A DNA stretch of 64,000 nt, taken from NCBI RefSeq assembly GCF_025567625.1, contig NZ_JAOQJC010000012.1, forward strand, positions 1 to 64,000, in the 5' to 3' direction. A program made the position numbers and the translations under genes. The number at the start of each line of letters is the position of its first letter. Positions within the stretch are counted from its first letter, which is position 1. The notes under the pieces were generated by a model. It ran no database searches. It saw nothing but the letters and a program-made list of their open reading frames with translations, and was not told the origin of the DNA. This document shows, piece after piece, positions 33,156 to 41,011 of this stretch. The DNA comes from Paenibacillus sp. J5C2022 (GTDB lineage Bacteria; Bacillota; Bacilli; Paenibacillales; Paenibacillaceae).

Positions 33156-33530
33156 TTATATTAGTAACTCTGTTGCTGCCTTAACGAGTACACTCTTTAT
33201 AATTTCAATAGGCATTTTAAATAACTCTATACCTTGCTTACTTGCTATAACTTTCGCTCTATTTACTACATTTTCACTTCTAGCAGCATCTAAAAAATCA
33301 TGCCCTTTCCATTCAAGTCTTAGCGGTAAAATTTCTTTAATCTCACCAGACGTATCTAATGTTGACATATCTATAGCATCTATTAATCCATATTCATACA
33401 TAAGTCCAAGGTTATACTGCACCAAACTATTATCATAACCGTCTAATCGTATAACAGAAGCCGGTTCCTCAGATGTTCTATTTTCAATTATCTTTAAAAG
33501 TTTGATTATTAATTCCATATCTCTCTTCAA
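33156..33530 (-). CDS. DUF2513 protein
   Basis: 124 residues. MKRDMELIIKLLKIIENRTSEEP, then LVQYNLGLMYEYGLIDAIDM and LRLEWKGHDFLDAARSENVVNRAKVIA, a winged-helix-like DUF2513 pattern common in Firmicute prophages. Located downstream of a YjcQ-family gene; both are likely SOS-controlled (see the LexA box). Likely regulatory. Confidence 0.8.
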   Translation of the reverse strand: MKRDMELIIKLLKIIENRTSEEPASVIRLDGYDNSLVQYNLGLMYEYGLIDAIDMSTLDTSGEIKEILPLRLEWKGHDFLDAARSENVVNRAKVIASKQGIELFKMPIEIIKSVLVKAATELLI

Positions 33531-33571
33531 AGTTACCCCTCCTAAAAAATGTGATTAAATATAAATAATAC

Positions 33572-33853
33572 TCATTTAATCCAGTCTCTAAGCTCCTTTA
33601 GTAAACTGTAAGATTTAACTAATATAGAATTATTCTTTATAAACTCTTCACCTGTAGGAGTAAGATGAATTAAATTATAATTGTATGCAGTATCGTCAGC
33701 CCATAATATCCCTTTGACGTATCCATTTCGACTAATATACCGCATAGCCTCAATAAAATCTTCTTCAATTACACCATACGTATCGTGAGTAAATTTTACA
33801 TTGCCTTTTTCAACTTCTTTAAGAATCGCATAGTTGAGTTTTTCAGGTTTCAC
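33572..33853 (-). CDS. YjcQ-family winged-helix protein
   Basis: 93 residues from GTG with the RBS AGAGGTGA. MKPEKLNYAILKEVEKG, DFIEAMRYISRNGYVKGI and LIHLTPTGEEFIKNN match the YjcQ family, a small winged-helix fold. The promoter and LexA box immediately upstream indicate SOS induction. Confidence 0.8.
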   Translation of the reverse strand: MKPEKLNYAILKEVEKGNVKFTHDTYGVIEEDFIEAMRYISRNGYVKGILWADDTAYNYNLIHLTPTGEEFIKNNSILVKSYSLLKELRDWIK

Positions 33854-33876
33854 TATATCACCTCTAACATAATATT

Positions 33877-33894
33877 CGAGAACGCACGTTCTCG
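33877..33894. promoter_or_regulatory. LexA (DinR) SOS box
   Basis: CGAGAACG-CA-CGTTCTCG contains the Gram-positive LexA core GAAC-N4-GTTC with near-perfect dyad symmetry. It lies just downstream of the -10 element of the minus-strand promoter, over the start point, so LexA would block the YjcQ/DUF2513 operon. Confidence 0.8.
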
Positions 33895-33902
33895 TAATTC
33901 AC

Positions 33903-33931
33903 ATTATATAAGAAATCAACATTTTTGTCAT
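33903..33931 (-). promoter_or_regulatory. SigA-type promoter of the YjcQ/DUF2513 operon
   Basis: Minus strand ATGACA (33926-33931), 17-bp spacer, TATAAT (33903-33908). The LexA box begins about 9 bp downstream. Confidence 0.7.
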
Positions 33932-34022
33932 TAGCACCCTTTTATCGAAATAACATTTAGTTTTCCATGCCGAGCTATTGTATAATGATTCATAGTTTAT
34001 CTAAATTGGAGGGTATGTCTCT

Positions 34023-34256
34023 ATGTCTAAACAAAAGCGAATCACTGAACTATCAGAGTTAGAGCGATTAAAGAGTTTCAAGCGGCCAGTGTCAGTATTC
34101 ATCCAGTTTGAGTTTATTGATGAGATTTTAATAAAGGATATAATCGAATTTCAAACTGAGATTGAGGGTCAATTAGTCCGTGATTTTATTATTGTTGCTG
34201 AGGACACTGAGGATAGTAGATATGTAATGAGTAATTGTCAGTTTTACACTGCTTAG
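34023..34256 (+). CDS. Small hypothetical protein
   Basis: 77 residues with the RBS GGAGGG and a TATAAT -10 about 40 bp upstream. MSKQKRITELSELERLKSF, then a beta/alpha body (VFIQFEFIDEILIKDIIEFQTEIEGQLVRDFIIVAED). Divergent from the SOS operon and converging with the BRO gene by a 4-bp 3' overlap. Unknown function. Confidence 0.55.
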   Translation: MSKQKRITELSELERLKSFKRPVSVFIQFEFIDEILIKDIIEFQTEIEGQLVRDFIIVAEDTEDSRYVMSNCQFYTA

Positions 34257-35329
34257 ACATTGCGAAGCATAAAGTAAATTTTCCCTTCAGCATAAGATCC
34301 AACATGTCTGTTAGTCTCTTGTGTACTCGACTTAATCACATTGTCATTGAATCCATAGTGGAAAGCCAGCATATCTGCGAACGACTTATCAAGGTTGATT
34401 ACGTCAAATTTGTCCATATGATCGAAGTGACAAATGAGTTCAACAGGCTTGTTAAAATCAACATCAAGTTCAAAAATATCCGGCAGTTCAGACACTGGAA
34501 ATTTGCTTATCCAGTTAAGGTATGCTTTAGATTTCCGCTGTACTGTCATTCCTCCAAATGTCACCAACTCGTACATGTAGTTCTCACTAAATGGATGAAT
34601 GTTAACCTTATACATGTTCTCGATTTCAGGATTAAGGTAATCAATTTGTTCCTTGAGTTTCTTATTCTCCTTACTTAGTCCACGTTTCACAGCACCATTC
34701 TTCCAATTTTTAACCTTATCTAAGTCTTTAGCGACCTGACGCAATAACTCTTCAATCTTATGTACGAATGCAACATCATTACCATACGCTACTTGTTTAT
34801 CAGTCAAGACTCTTTCTATGTGTAGTAACACCGTAATCTTCTCATCTGCTGTCCATTTGTTTATGTATGACTTAATATCATCGTATACAGCAAAAACACT
34901 GCTTTTACCGTCAATTGTGGCATCCAGCAATGCATTACGCCGTTTTTGTGGAGTAGCAAACCGAACAGCTGCATCAATCTCCTTATCTGTAGCTGATGGA
35001 TCAATATATACCTTGTTCTTGCGGATAGCCGGAATTACATCAAATGCAATAAATCTTTGGAATGATACTGCAACATCATTCTCTGCTTTCATCAAGAGCA
35101 AATAAACGTATTGCTCAGGAATGAAATCACCTTTCCCCACTGATGGGGAATAATCAAAATCAGATAGGAAACCATTTAACCTTTCCCATCTAACGTATTC
35201 TCTTCCATTCTTATGTTGAATCCACCCTAATGCTTTGGTTACAGTTTCAGCATCAAATTCAACATTCATACCACTTTCTCTTGCTGCAACTTCAAACAAT
35301 TCATTTTTAAAAACTTGTACATTACTCAT
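34253..35329 (-). CDS. BRO-N antirepressor fused to a RusA-like domain
   Basis: 358 residues. BRO-N domain at about 1-105 (KALGWIQHKNGREYVRWERLNGFL, EQYVYLLLMKAEND, FQRFIAFDVIPAIRK), a helical linker (about 110-235), and a C-terminal domain at about 252-358 that aligns with RusA Holliday-junction resolvase: FDVINLDKSFADML and GFNDNVI match the DLDNLQK and LDDAQV regions. The second catalytic Asp of RusA (D72) is Ile311 here, while D309, K315 and D329 are kept. Either a regulator using RusA as a DNA-binding domain, or an altered resolvase. Confidence 0.7.
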   Translation of the reverse strand: MSNVQVFKNELFEVAARESGMNVEFDAETVTKALGWIQHKNGREYVRWERLNGFLSDFDYSPSVGKGDFIPEQYVYLLLMKAENDVAVSFQRFIAFDVIPAIRKNKVYIDPSATDKEIDAAVRFATPQKRRNALLDATIDGKSSVFAVYDDIKSYINKWTADEKITVLLHIERVLTDKQVAYGNDVAFVHKIEELLRQVAKDLDKVKNWKNGAVKRGLSKENKKLKEQIDYLNPEIENMYKVNIHPFSENYMYELVTFGGMTVQRKSKAYLNWISKFPVSELPDIFELDVDFNKPVELICHFDHMDKFDVINLDKSFADMLAFHYGFNDNVIKSSTQETNRHVGSYAEGKIYFMLRNV

Positions 35330-35373
35330 TTTCTTTTCTTCACCTTTTCATATAAATTAGTTTTCGCACAAGC

Positions 35374-35406
35374 AAAAAAGAGCCATCAACCAATACTGGC
35401 GGCTCT
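35374..35406 (-). terminator. Terminator upstream of the BRO gene
   Basis: Minus strand AGAGCC/GGCTCT with a 16-nt loop followed by TTTTTTGC. It would end transcripts coming from the polymerase gene side. Confidence 0.7.
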
Positions 35407-35439
35407 CGTTTCTTGCGTCATCTCAACTAATATAGGTGA

Positions 35440-35697
35440 TCCGCTGTATTCTTATCGTCCGCAGCACTCGGATTTATAAATATAGCCATTGGGCATTGTA
35501 TACAAATCACCAACACTAGGCTGGCGATTATCGGAGGAATTGCGATTGTAATCTCATTGACAATAAAACTGTCGAGAATCGCAAAATATCTAACCATATT
35601 ATTAATTATCGCATTACCAAATCTAATGCGAAGAGTCCGTGGAAAGATGGGGATCTGCCTGTGGAGGCATAGCGCGGATAATTTATTTTTGACTTGA
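35440..35697 (+). pseudogene. Open frame for a membrane-like peptide without start codon
   Basis: 85 codons with hydrophobic content: LSSAALGFINIAIGHCIQ, LAIIGGIAIVISLTIKL, YLTILLIIALPNLMRR. It has no ATG/GTG/TTG near its start (stop at 35437-35439) and its end overlaps a strong promoter. Probably a decayed small membrane gene. The rest of 35330-35900 is non-coding apart from the small-RNA unit. Confidence 0.3.
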
Positions 35698-35718
35698 AAT
35701 CATATATCGTATTATAAT
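35689..35718 (+). promoter_or_regulatory. Strong SigA-like promoter for a plus-strand small RNA
   Basis: TTGACT (35689-35694), 18-bp spacer, perfect TATAAT (35713-35718). No gene with an RBS follows. Confidence 0.7.
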
Positions 35719-35724
35719 AAATCC

Positions 35725-35888
35725 AAATGTCGATATAGCTTTTATAAAAATAGGAATGACTGTCATACTCTTATTCTGACGCAAACTAAACTGGTATACC
35801 TTTCGCTTCAGTCATTCCCTTCCCATCTAGGTAATCTAATAGAGTATCAAAAAAGTTATATAATATATAGCTTTTTTGATACTTTTTC
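35725..35888 (+). ncRNA. Candidate small RNA of about 160 nt
   Basis: Lies between a strong promoter and a strong terminator. It holds an inverted repeat GGAATGACTG/CAGTCATTCC (35753-35762 with 35809-35818) closing a 46-nt loop. The longest ORF inside is 7 codons. It ends next to the 3' end of the RNA polymerase-like gene on the other strand. Could be a regulatory RNA or a target/template RNA of the phage polymerase; inference only. Confidence 0.5.
35843..35888. terminator. Strong hairpin terminator shared by the small RNA and the polymerase gene
   Basis: Perfect 13-bp stem AGTATCAAAAAAG/CTTTTTTGATACT, 15-nt AT loop, then TTTT on the plus strand. On the minus strand the hairpin lies just after the polymerase-like stop codon and may end its mRNA, though the U-tract there is weak. 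Confidence 0.8.
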
Positions 35889-35900
35889 AATTATAAAAAC

Positions 35901-38597
35901 TTATTTTTTGTGAAATGATGACATAAATACATCATGTTTCGCTTCAAATAATACCTTCATTATAACTGTAATGCGTTTATATCCTCCATCTTTGAGTTTA
36001 TTATCGTTAAAATAATGAGAAATAATAGCATACATAGTATTTGCATTAATCTTCATCTTCTTGATAATCTCAATATGTTCCCTCATGTTGTCCAGCTTCT
36101 CAATAATGTTCTCTTCTTTCTCGTCATCCGTCATTTGCTCATTACGATAGAGTGACTTGTCAATCTGCGACATAGTATCAAGCAAATCAATAACTTTATT
36201 AAATTGGTTGTTATTCGCTTTCCCTGCTTCTCTCTTGATAAGCAACTTCTGGATAGTAACATTCTTGATACCATCAGCAGGTTTCGTCTTAATAAATTGC
36301 TTCACAATATTATCCATAGGACAATTCCAAGCTGCTTCAATCTCTGTATCTATTTCATTTGCCGTTTTCTTTTTACCCTTCTCTTTCTTCTCCTTTTTTT
36401 TATTATCATCAGTTGGTCTATATTTCCACCAAATTGGATGTACGCTAGGTTTACTAATCTGCTTCAACTCTCCATCAATATTCGCTTTACTTTTGCGCTT
36501 GGCGCTGTCGATCGCAAGTCCCTGCATAACAATCAACTTAGACAAATCATCATTAAGTGCTGTAGTATCCTCTCCTTTGCTCTGCATGTCCCAAATACTA
36601 CTAAGCAATAACGCTGCCGAATTTGTAACCGATCCGATAAAGTCATTACATAAACTGATATCAATTTCAGCTTGATCTGTGAGTGATACAGTATACGGCT
36701 TCGTTTCATTATCAATATCATGTTGTACAACTGGATACTTCTTGCATTTATTGGAAACTGATACCAACACTTTACTATCGCTAATGTAAACGCAATCGCT
36801 GTCCATGTCTGCCCCACTGAATTTAGTGAGTATAGGAACACCGATACAATTGATAACAACAATCGACTTGCTAAGATTCGGCAGATACTCATTAATCAGC
36901 GCATTGTCTGTGTTATTAAGCAACACTACATTATTTGCTGCTGTATGAGGACTACGCATAGCACATAAATCCGTATCGAAATCGTACCTTTTACAGTATA
37001 CTTGATACTTTTTCAATGTACTTTTTTTCTTGGGCTTCATATTTACAGCCTTATACAACATCTCAATGGGGTTAGATAACAGTGTATAGTAATCTGCACC
37101 TTTAACACTTACCTTACCACCAAGCAATCCTTTCTTCCAATCCTCTATTTTCTTGGACTTGAACAATCGGAAGAAATCAACACCGATGAATGCAGGATTA
37201 TGTTGATACAATTTAACCATCATTTCATTTCCATTTACTTCATTACTTGTTCGTTCCAGATGAGCAATAAAGAATTCATGGTCATTCTTCAATTTGTCAA
37301 GGTACTCATGATCATACTTGCACAGTGTAGCAATTTGACCCTCTGTAATCAGCAGACTATTAATGTATTGGTACGACAATGTACGAACCGGCTTATTATC
37401 CTCCATTCGTCTGCTTGGTTTATCGTGCTTGACAACTCCGAACGAGTTTCCATCTGCTTCAACTCGTTCGCACCAATGTTTCCACATTTGCTTTTTGTCC
37501 CCTACCACATGAGCCACCTTCATAAACTTTAGTGTTGATTCGGTTAGGATCATTCGGATATTACTTGCCTTCATATTATTGCCGTATGTATCGGTCAAGT
37601 ACCAATTATCAAACTCAACACCATCAGGACATTTATCCAACAGGAATTGCTGAATATTAGTACGGAAAGCTGCGGCCTTGAACCAATGCTGACGCAAAAG
37701 TTTCATCGACTTATCAGTATCATAAAAATACTCTTCATCGAGCAACGCCTGACCATCCCAGATCTCATTACTAAAGTCAGTTGTCCCTGATTTACTAACC
37801 ATTTTGCCCTCTGCATCCAATGACACGAGAATAGCGTTGTATCTAAATTTACTTTCCCCTTTATCAATAACAAGGATACTATTTGTATTAATCTCAATCA
37901 TGTCCTCGACACTTGATGAAGTAAGAGACTCATATGCCAATACGGATACAAAATCTATATCCTTTCTACCGTCTAATTCTAATCCCATACGTCTCCAATT
38001 CTTCATCTCCTCATATAAATCAGCACGTACAGCGATAACCTTGCCAGTCCTAGCTGCTGCACTGGTTCGATGACTAATCTTATATTGTGTAACAATACCA
38101 TTAGCTGATGTGATAGAGAATCCATTCTCATATAGACGTGTGCGTAGTTCCTTATTACTAATCTTAGTCCATGCTACACCAGATTGAATCATTGTTTTCA
38201 ACTCATCAATTTGCTGTGACAGACTATTAATTTTATCCATCTGAATTTCAATCTTATCCTCATATAGCTTCTTATTCGCTTCGTTTTTAGACATATCATA
38301 CTTGCTCTGTAACTTCGCCAGAACCGCTTCAAACCTAATCAGTCTGTCCTTTTTGTCGGCTAACATCTCCGCTGGAGTTTTAATCGCTTGCTTAAATGAG
38401 ATAGAAATAATGGCATTGGATGTGCGCTTAGCCCCATCAGTTGGCACGACTCCCTGTCTAATTAATTCACTTAACTCCAGAGAAGCAGGAAGCATACCTA
38501 CATACTTAACGTACAACGATTGGTTATACTCATGATGAAGATATAAATGAGAAGCTTGAACTGATGGTATGTAAACAGATGGATGTAAAACGGTCAT
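35901..38597 (-). CDS. Single-chain double-psi beta-barrel RNA polymerase-like protein (YonO/QDE-1 type)
   Basis: 898 residues, ATG with RBS AGGAGG. The key motif is GADMDSD (595-601), equivalent to NADFDGD of RNA polymerase beta': D597, D599 and D601 would bind the catalytic Mg. Upstream are WDGQALLDEEYF (280-291) and WFKAAAF (305-311), matching the xDGxG and Lys motifs of the first barrel; GGKVSVKGADYYTLLSNP (493-510); and CAMRSPHTAANN (545-556). This order is that of YonO-like and QDE-1-like polymerases. The N-terminal region has a coiled coil (about 75-140). The 240 residues after the triad include a Lys-rich stretch. It would make RNA (phage transcripts or primers) in the cytoplasm. Confidence 0.82.
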   Translation of the reverse strand: MTVLHPSVYIPSVQASHLYLHHEYNQSLYVKYVGMLPASLELSELIRQGVVPTDGAKRTSNAIISISFKQAIKTPAEMLADKKDRLIRFEAVLAKLQSKYDMSKNEANKKLYEDKIEIQMDKINSLSQQIDELKTMIQSGVAWTKISNKELRTRLYENGFSITSANGIVTQYKISHRTSAAARTGKVIAVRADLYEEMKNWRRMGLELDGRKDIDFVSVLAYESLTSSSVEDMIEINTNSILVIDKGESKFRYNAILVSLDAEGKMVSKSGTTDFSNEIWDGQALLDEEYFYDTDKSMKLLRQHWFKAAAFRTNIQQFLLDKCPDGVEFDNWYLTDTYGNNMKASNIRMILTESTLKFMKVAHVVGDKKQMWKHWCERVEADGNSFGVVKHDKPSRRMEDNKPVRTLSYQYINSLLITEGQIATLCKYDHEYLDKLKNDHEFFIAHLERTSNEVNGNEMMVKLYQHNPAFIGVDFFRLFKSKKIEDWKKGLLGGKVSVKGADYYTLLSNPIEMLYKAVNMKPKKKSTLKKYQVYCKRYDFDTDLCAMRSPHTAANNVVLLNNTDNALINEYLPNLSKSIVVINCIGVPILTKFSGADMDSDCVYISDSKVLVSVSNKCKKYPVVQHDIDNETKPYTVSLTDQAEIDISLCNDFIGSVTNSAALLLSSIWDMQSKGEDTTALNDDLSKLIVMQGLAIDSAKRKSKANIDGELKQISKPSVHPIWWKYRPTDDNKKKEKKEKGKKKTANEIDTEIEAAWNCPMDNIVKQFIKTKPADGIKNVTIQKLLIKREAGKANNNQFNKVIDLLDTMSQIDKSLYRNEQMTDDEKEENIIEKLDNMREHIEIIKKMKINANTMYAIISHYFNDNKLKDGGYKRITVIMKVLFEAKHDVFMSSFHKK

Positions 38598-38725
38598 GTA
38601 ATTCCTCCTAAAATTTCGGTTTGATTAATTTAATCTGTAACTAAATCTATTACAGTAACTATGCATATAGGTATATAGATGTGCAGATTAGGATAATTAG
38701 GGAATCAAGTCCAAGTGCCTGACGC

Positions 38726-38893
38726 GCAAAGGAAAACCATCTTTGCTTGTCCGCCCCACCAACGAAAAACACGTTGGCGTGACGATGATCTGAATTCGGA
38801 TATCCAGAAGTCAGAATAAGCCGTGAGGGGTGAAGTGCGTAGCACGAGGGGTGGTACGGCAGGTCTAGCGTTTTGACGGAATTGCGAAGCAAT
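38726..38893 (-). ncRNA. Hairpin-rich GC-elevated non-coding region between helicase and polymerase genes
   Basis: Between 38598 and 39003 there is no supported gene. It contains several perfect stem-loops: GCAAAG/CTTTGC (38726-38746), CCAACG/CGTTGG (38759-38777), GTGC-GTA-GCAC (38835-38845) enclosed by GCCGT/ACGGC (38820-38860), and ATTGC-GAA-GCAAT (38881-38893). Base composition is distinctly GC-richer than the flanks. Candidates: structured leader RNA for the polymerase gene, a stable phage RNA or a replication origin. Confidence 0.5.
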
Positions 38894-39003
38894 GCTGGCA
38901 ATAACGATAGAGTTGGTGGATAGCCCCCCTTTCTTTTAATGTTTGACACCAAATCGTGAGATTACTATATATATAGATAATCAGCAATTTTGGAGCCACA
39001 GAA

Positions 39004-40650
39004 TTAATGCTTAGAGAAAGACCAGTAATACTTTCCTCTATTGGGATTCGCATTCCCATCCTCTAACACTCTCCGGTTATCCTTGAAACATGCCAACGAA
39101 TACTGCATCATATTTGAGATTAAATAAGCCTGAAGCTGTTTTATGTCCTTCTGAAGCCGATTGTTATAATCACGTAAATTAAATTTCTCAATTACATGAG
39201 ATTGCTCATCTTTATATATTTTCTTTCCAACTAGGCAGTCTATGTAATTACTTAGTCCATCCATTTTCTGCTCACTATCCAATATGGCAATCTTATTCAA
39301 GTTGAACAAATTCATTATGTACATCATGTATGCATCCCTTTCCTCTCGTTCGCCTAACGCTTTACGCATCTTATTGTTTTCCTTGTTGTCGAGAAGCATA
39401 TCGCCTATTCGATGGCTAGTAGTTTTTGATTGTAGATATTTAGTCCTTGAAACAGTCTTGGCAGATGAGTATTTGTCATCCGTTACATTGTCAGCGATGA
39501 TATAATTGCTTCCCTTGCCGAATTTTCCGTTCAATTTGACTAATCCATCTACGCCATCCTGCATAAAAGTTTCTGCTTCTTTGATCATCTGATCGACTGA
39601 TAGTTTGTAATTATACAGGTCTCGATTTGTGTGATTGTATAAGACAATATGTACTTTATCATTTAAATCCTTGAATCGTTTACGTCCAATACATTGAAGC
39701 ATAATATCAATATCAAATATGTCGCAGATAATTAATTTAATATTTTCGTCCTTTAAGTCGAAACCATTATCAAGTACGATTGTTGTGAACAGGTATTTGC
39801 AATCAAACTTATTCGTCTTAACCATTGATTCAACTCGTTCAAAATCTATGTACTTTGCATATTTTGCATTACTATCGCTACAGACGAACATTGATGAATC
39901 TCGATACTTCATATGTAACTCATGAGCTGACTGGATGCTTTTCGCAAAGTAAATGATTTTATCTCTCTCATCGCTGAATCGCTTCTCAATCAATCTTTCG
40001 ACGCTGCTGAATTTCGTGTAGAACGAAAGAGATGCGATGTTGCTGAAGTTCTTTGGGATAGTATATGTCCATATCTTGTTTACTGATTTCTTTATTACAC
40101 TTGAATATGATTCATTTATATGAGAAAACAGAATGCTTCCAGTCGCAGACATAAATATACGCACATGATTCTTAAGATTTAATATGGCCTTCAGGGACTC
40201 ATCAGAGTAATCATTGAATGTGCTATCAGAAGTAAAATAATGCGACTCATCACAAACGATATACTTGAAACGTGAGAAGTCATAGCCTGTTCCGTTTCGC
40301 AGTTCACGTTCAACGTTCTGATATAGATCAACCTTGATTCGTGATAAAAACGACTGACCAATCAGTGATACATTCTGCCGAAACAGCTTAGAACGATTGA
40401 CCAATAGCAAAATGTACGTGTTATCCTGATCAGCTAACTCTTCAAGTTTGTTACGAACAAAGTAAGACTTACCTGATGCTGTACCACTGCTTATAAGAAC
40501 AATATCTCCACGTTTCCATTGAGTATGTTTATTATGAATCTTATCAGTGACATTTAGTTGAGGCTTATAATCCAATACTAATAATTCCTCCTGTGATTTT
40601 GATTGATCGACACCCACCACCAACCGATGATGGATGTCATTGATAACCAT
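39004..40650 (-). CDS. Superfamily 2 DEAD/DExH-type helicase
   Basis: 548 residues. Walker A SGTASGKS (55-62), motif II DESH (135-138), motif III SAT (169-171), motif V TTIVLDNGFDL (290-300) and motif VI QCIGRKRFK (320-328) are in canonical order. The C-terminal about 200 residues are unrecognised and Lys/Asn-rich. No nuclease or primase domain. It is preceded at 1-bp distance by a winged-helix-like gene and followed, after the structured region, by the polymerase-like gene, so a joint role in early transcription or replication is likely (inference). Confidence 0.88.
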   Translation of the reverse strand: MVINDIHHRLVVGVDQSKSQEELLVLDYKPQLNVTDKIHNKHTQWKRGDIVLISSGTASGKSYFVRNKLEELADQDNTYILLLVNRSKLFRQNVSLIGQSFLSRIKVDLYQNVERELRNGTGYDFSRFKYIVCDESHYFTSDSTFNDYSDESLKAILNLKNHVRIFMSATGSILFSHINESYSSVIKKSVNKIWTYTIPKNFSNIASLSFYTKFSSVERLIEKRFSDERDKIIYFAKSIQSAHELHMKYRDSSMFVCSDSNAKYAKYIDFERVESMVKTNKFDCKYLFTTIVLDNGFDLKDENIKLIICDIFDIDIMLQCIGRKRFKDLNDKVHIVLYNHTNRDLYNYKLSVDQMIKEAETFMQDGVDGLVKLNGKFGKGSNYIIADNVTDDKYSSAKTVSRTKYLQSKTTSHRIGDMLLDNKENNKMRKALGEREERDAYMMYIMNLFNLNKIAILDSEQKMDGLSNYIDCLVGKKIYKDEQSHVIEKFNLRDYNNRLQKDIKQLQAYLISNMMQYSLACFKDNRRVLEDGNANPNRGKYYWSFSKH

Positions 40651-40896
40651 TTAGTTTGTTTCGAACCCTTTAATATAAGCACGGCCTTTTGATGTAACTC
40701 TTGCGCCATTTGTATATGCTACTAGGATTGGGTTTCCTCTCCCACCTCTCGAAAAACTTATGTTAGCAGCAAGATCTTCCTCCACAATTTCTTCGAGTGC
40801 ATTATGATATAGTAATTGCTCAACTCCAAGCAATGTCGAATTTAACTTCTCCGAACCCTCAATCGCCTTAAGAATCTTGTACTTTAATTCATCCAT
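40651..40896 (-). CDS. Small winged-helix-like protein
   Basis: 81 residues from ATG (MDELKYK) with RBS AGGAGG. ILKAIEGSEKLNSTLLG, LYHNALEEIVEEDLAANI and GARVTSKGRAYIKGFE give the helix-helix-wing outline seen in YjcQ-like proteins. Adjacent to and probably co-translated with the helicase. May recruit it to DNA. Confidence 0.55.
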   Translation of the reverse strand: MDELKYKILKAIEGSEKLNSTLLGVEQLLYHNALEEIVEEDLAANISFSRGGRGNPILVAYTNGARVTSKGRAYIKGFETN

Positions 40897-41011
40897 TATA
40901 TAATTCCTCCTGTTTGCCAATTGTAAAATTCTTAAATCTTAAACCCAATACAAATTCATAAATGATTCATCATAACTGCAAGTACATCACCTCCACATAG
41001 TATCAAACAGT

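Noticed and set aside
36157..36675. Plus-strand frames opposite the RNA polymerase-like gene
   Set aside because: Hydrophobic Phe/Ser/Leu-rich shadows of the charged minus-strand sequence.
38659..38952. 97-codon open frame across the structured region between helicase and polymerase
   Set aside because: No RBS, composition unlike phage proteins, and it runs through all the hairpins; structure explains the region better than coding.
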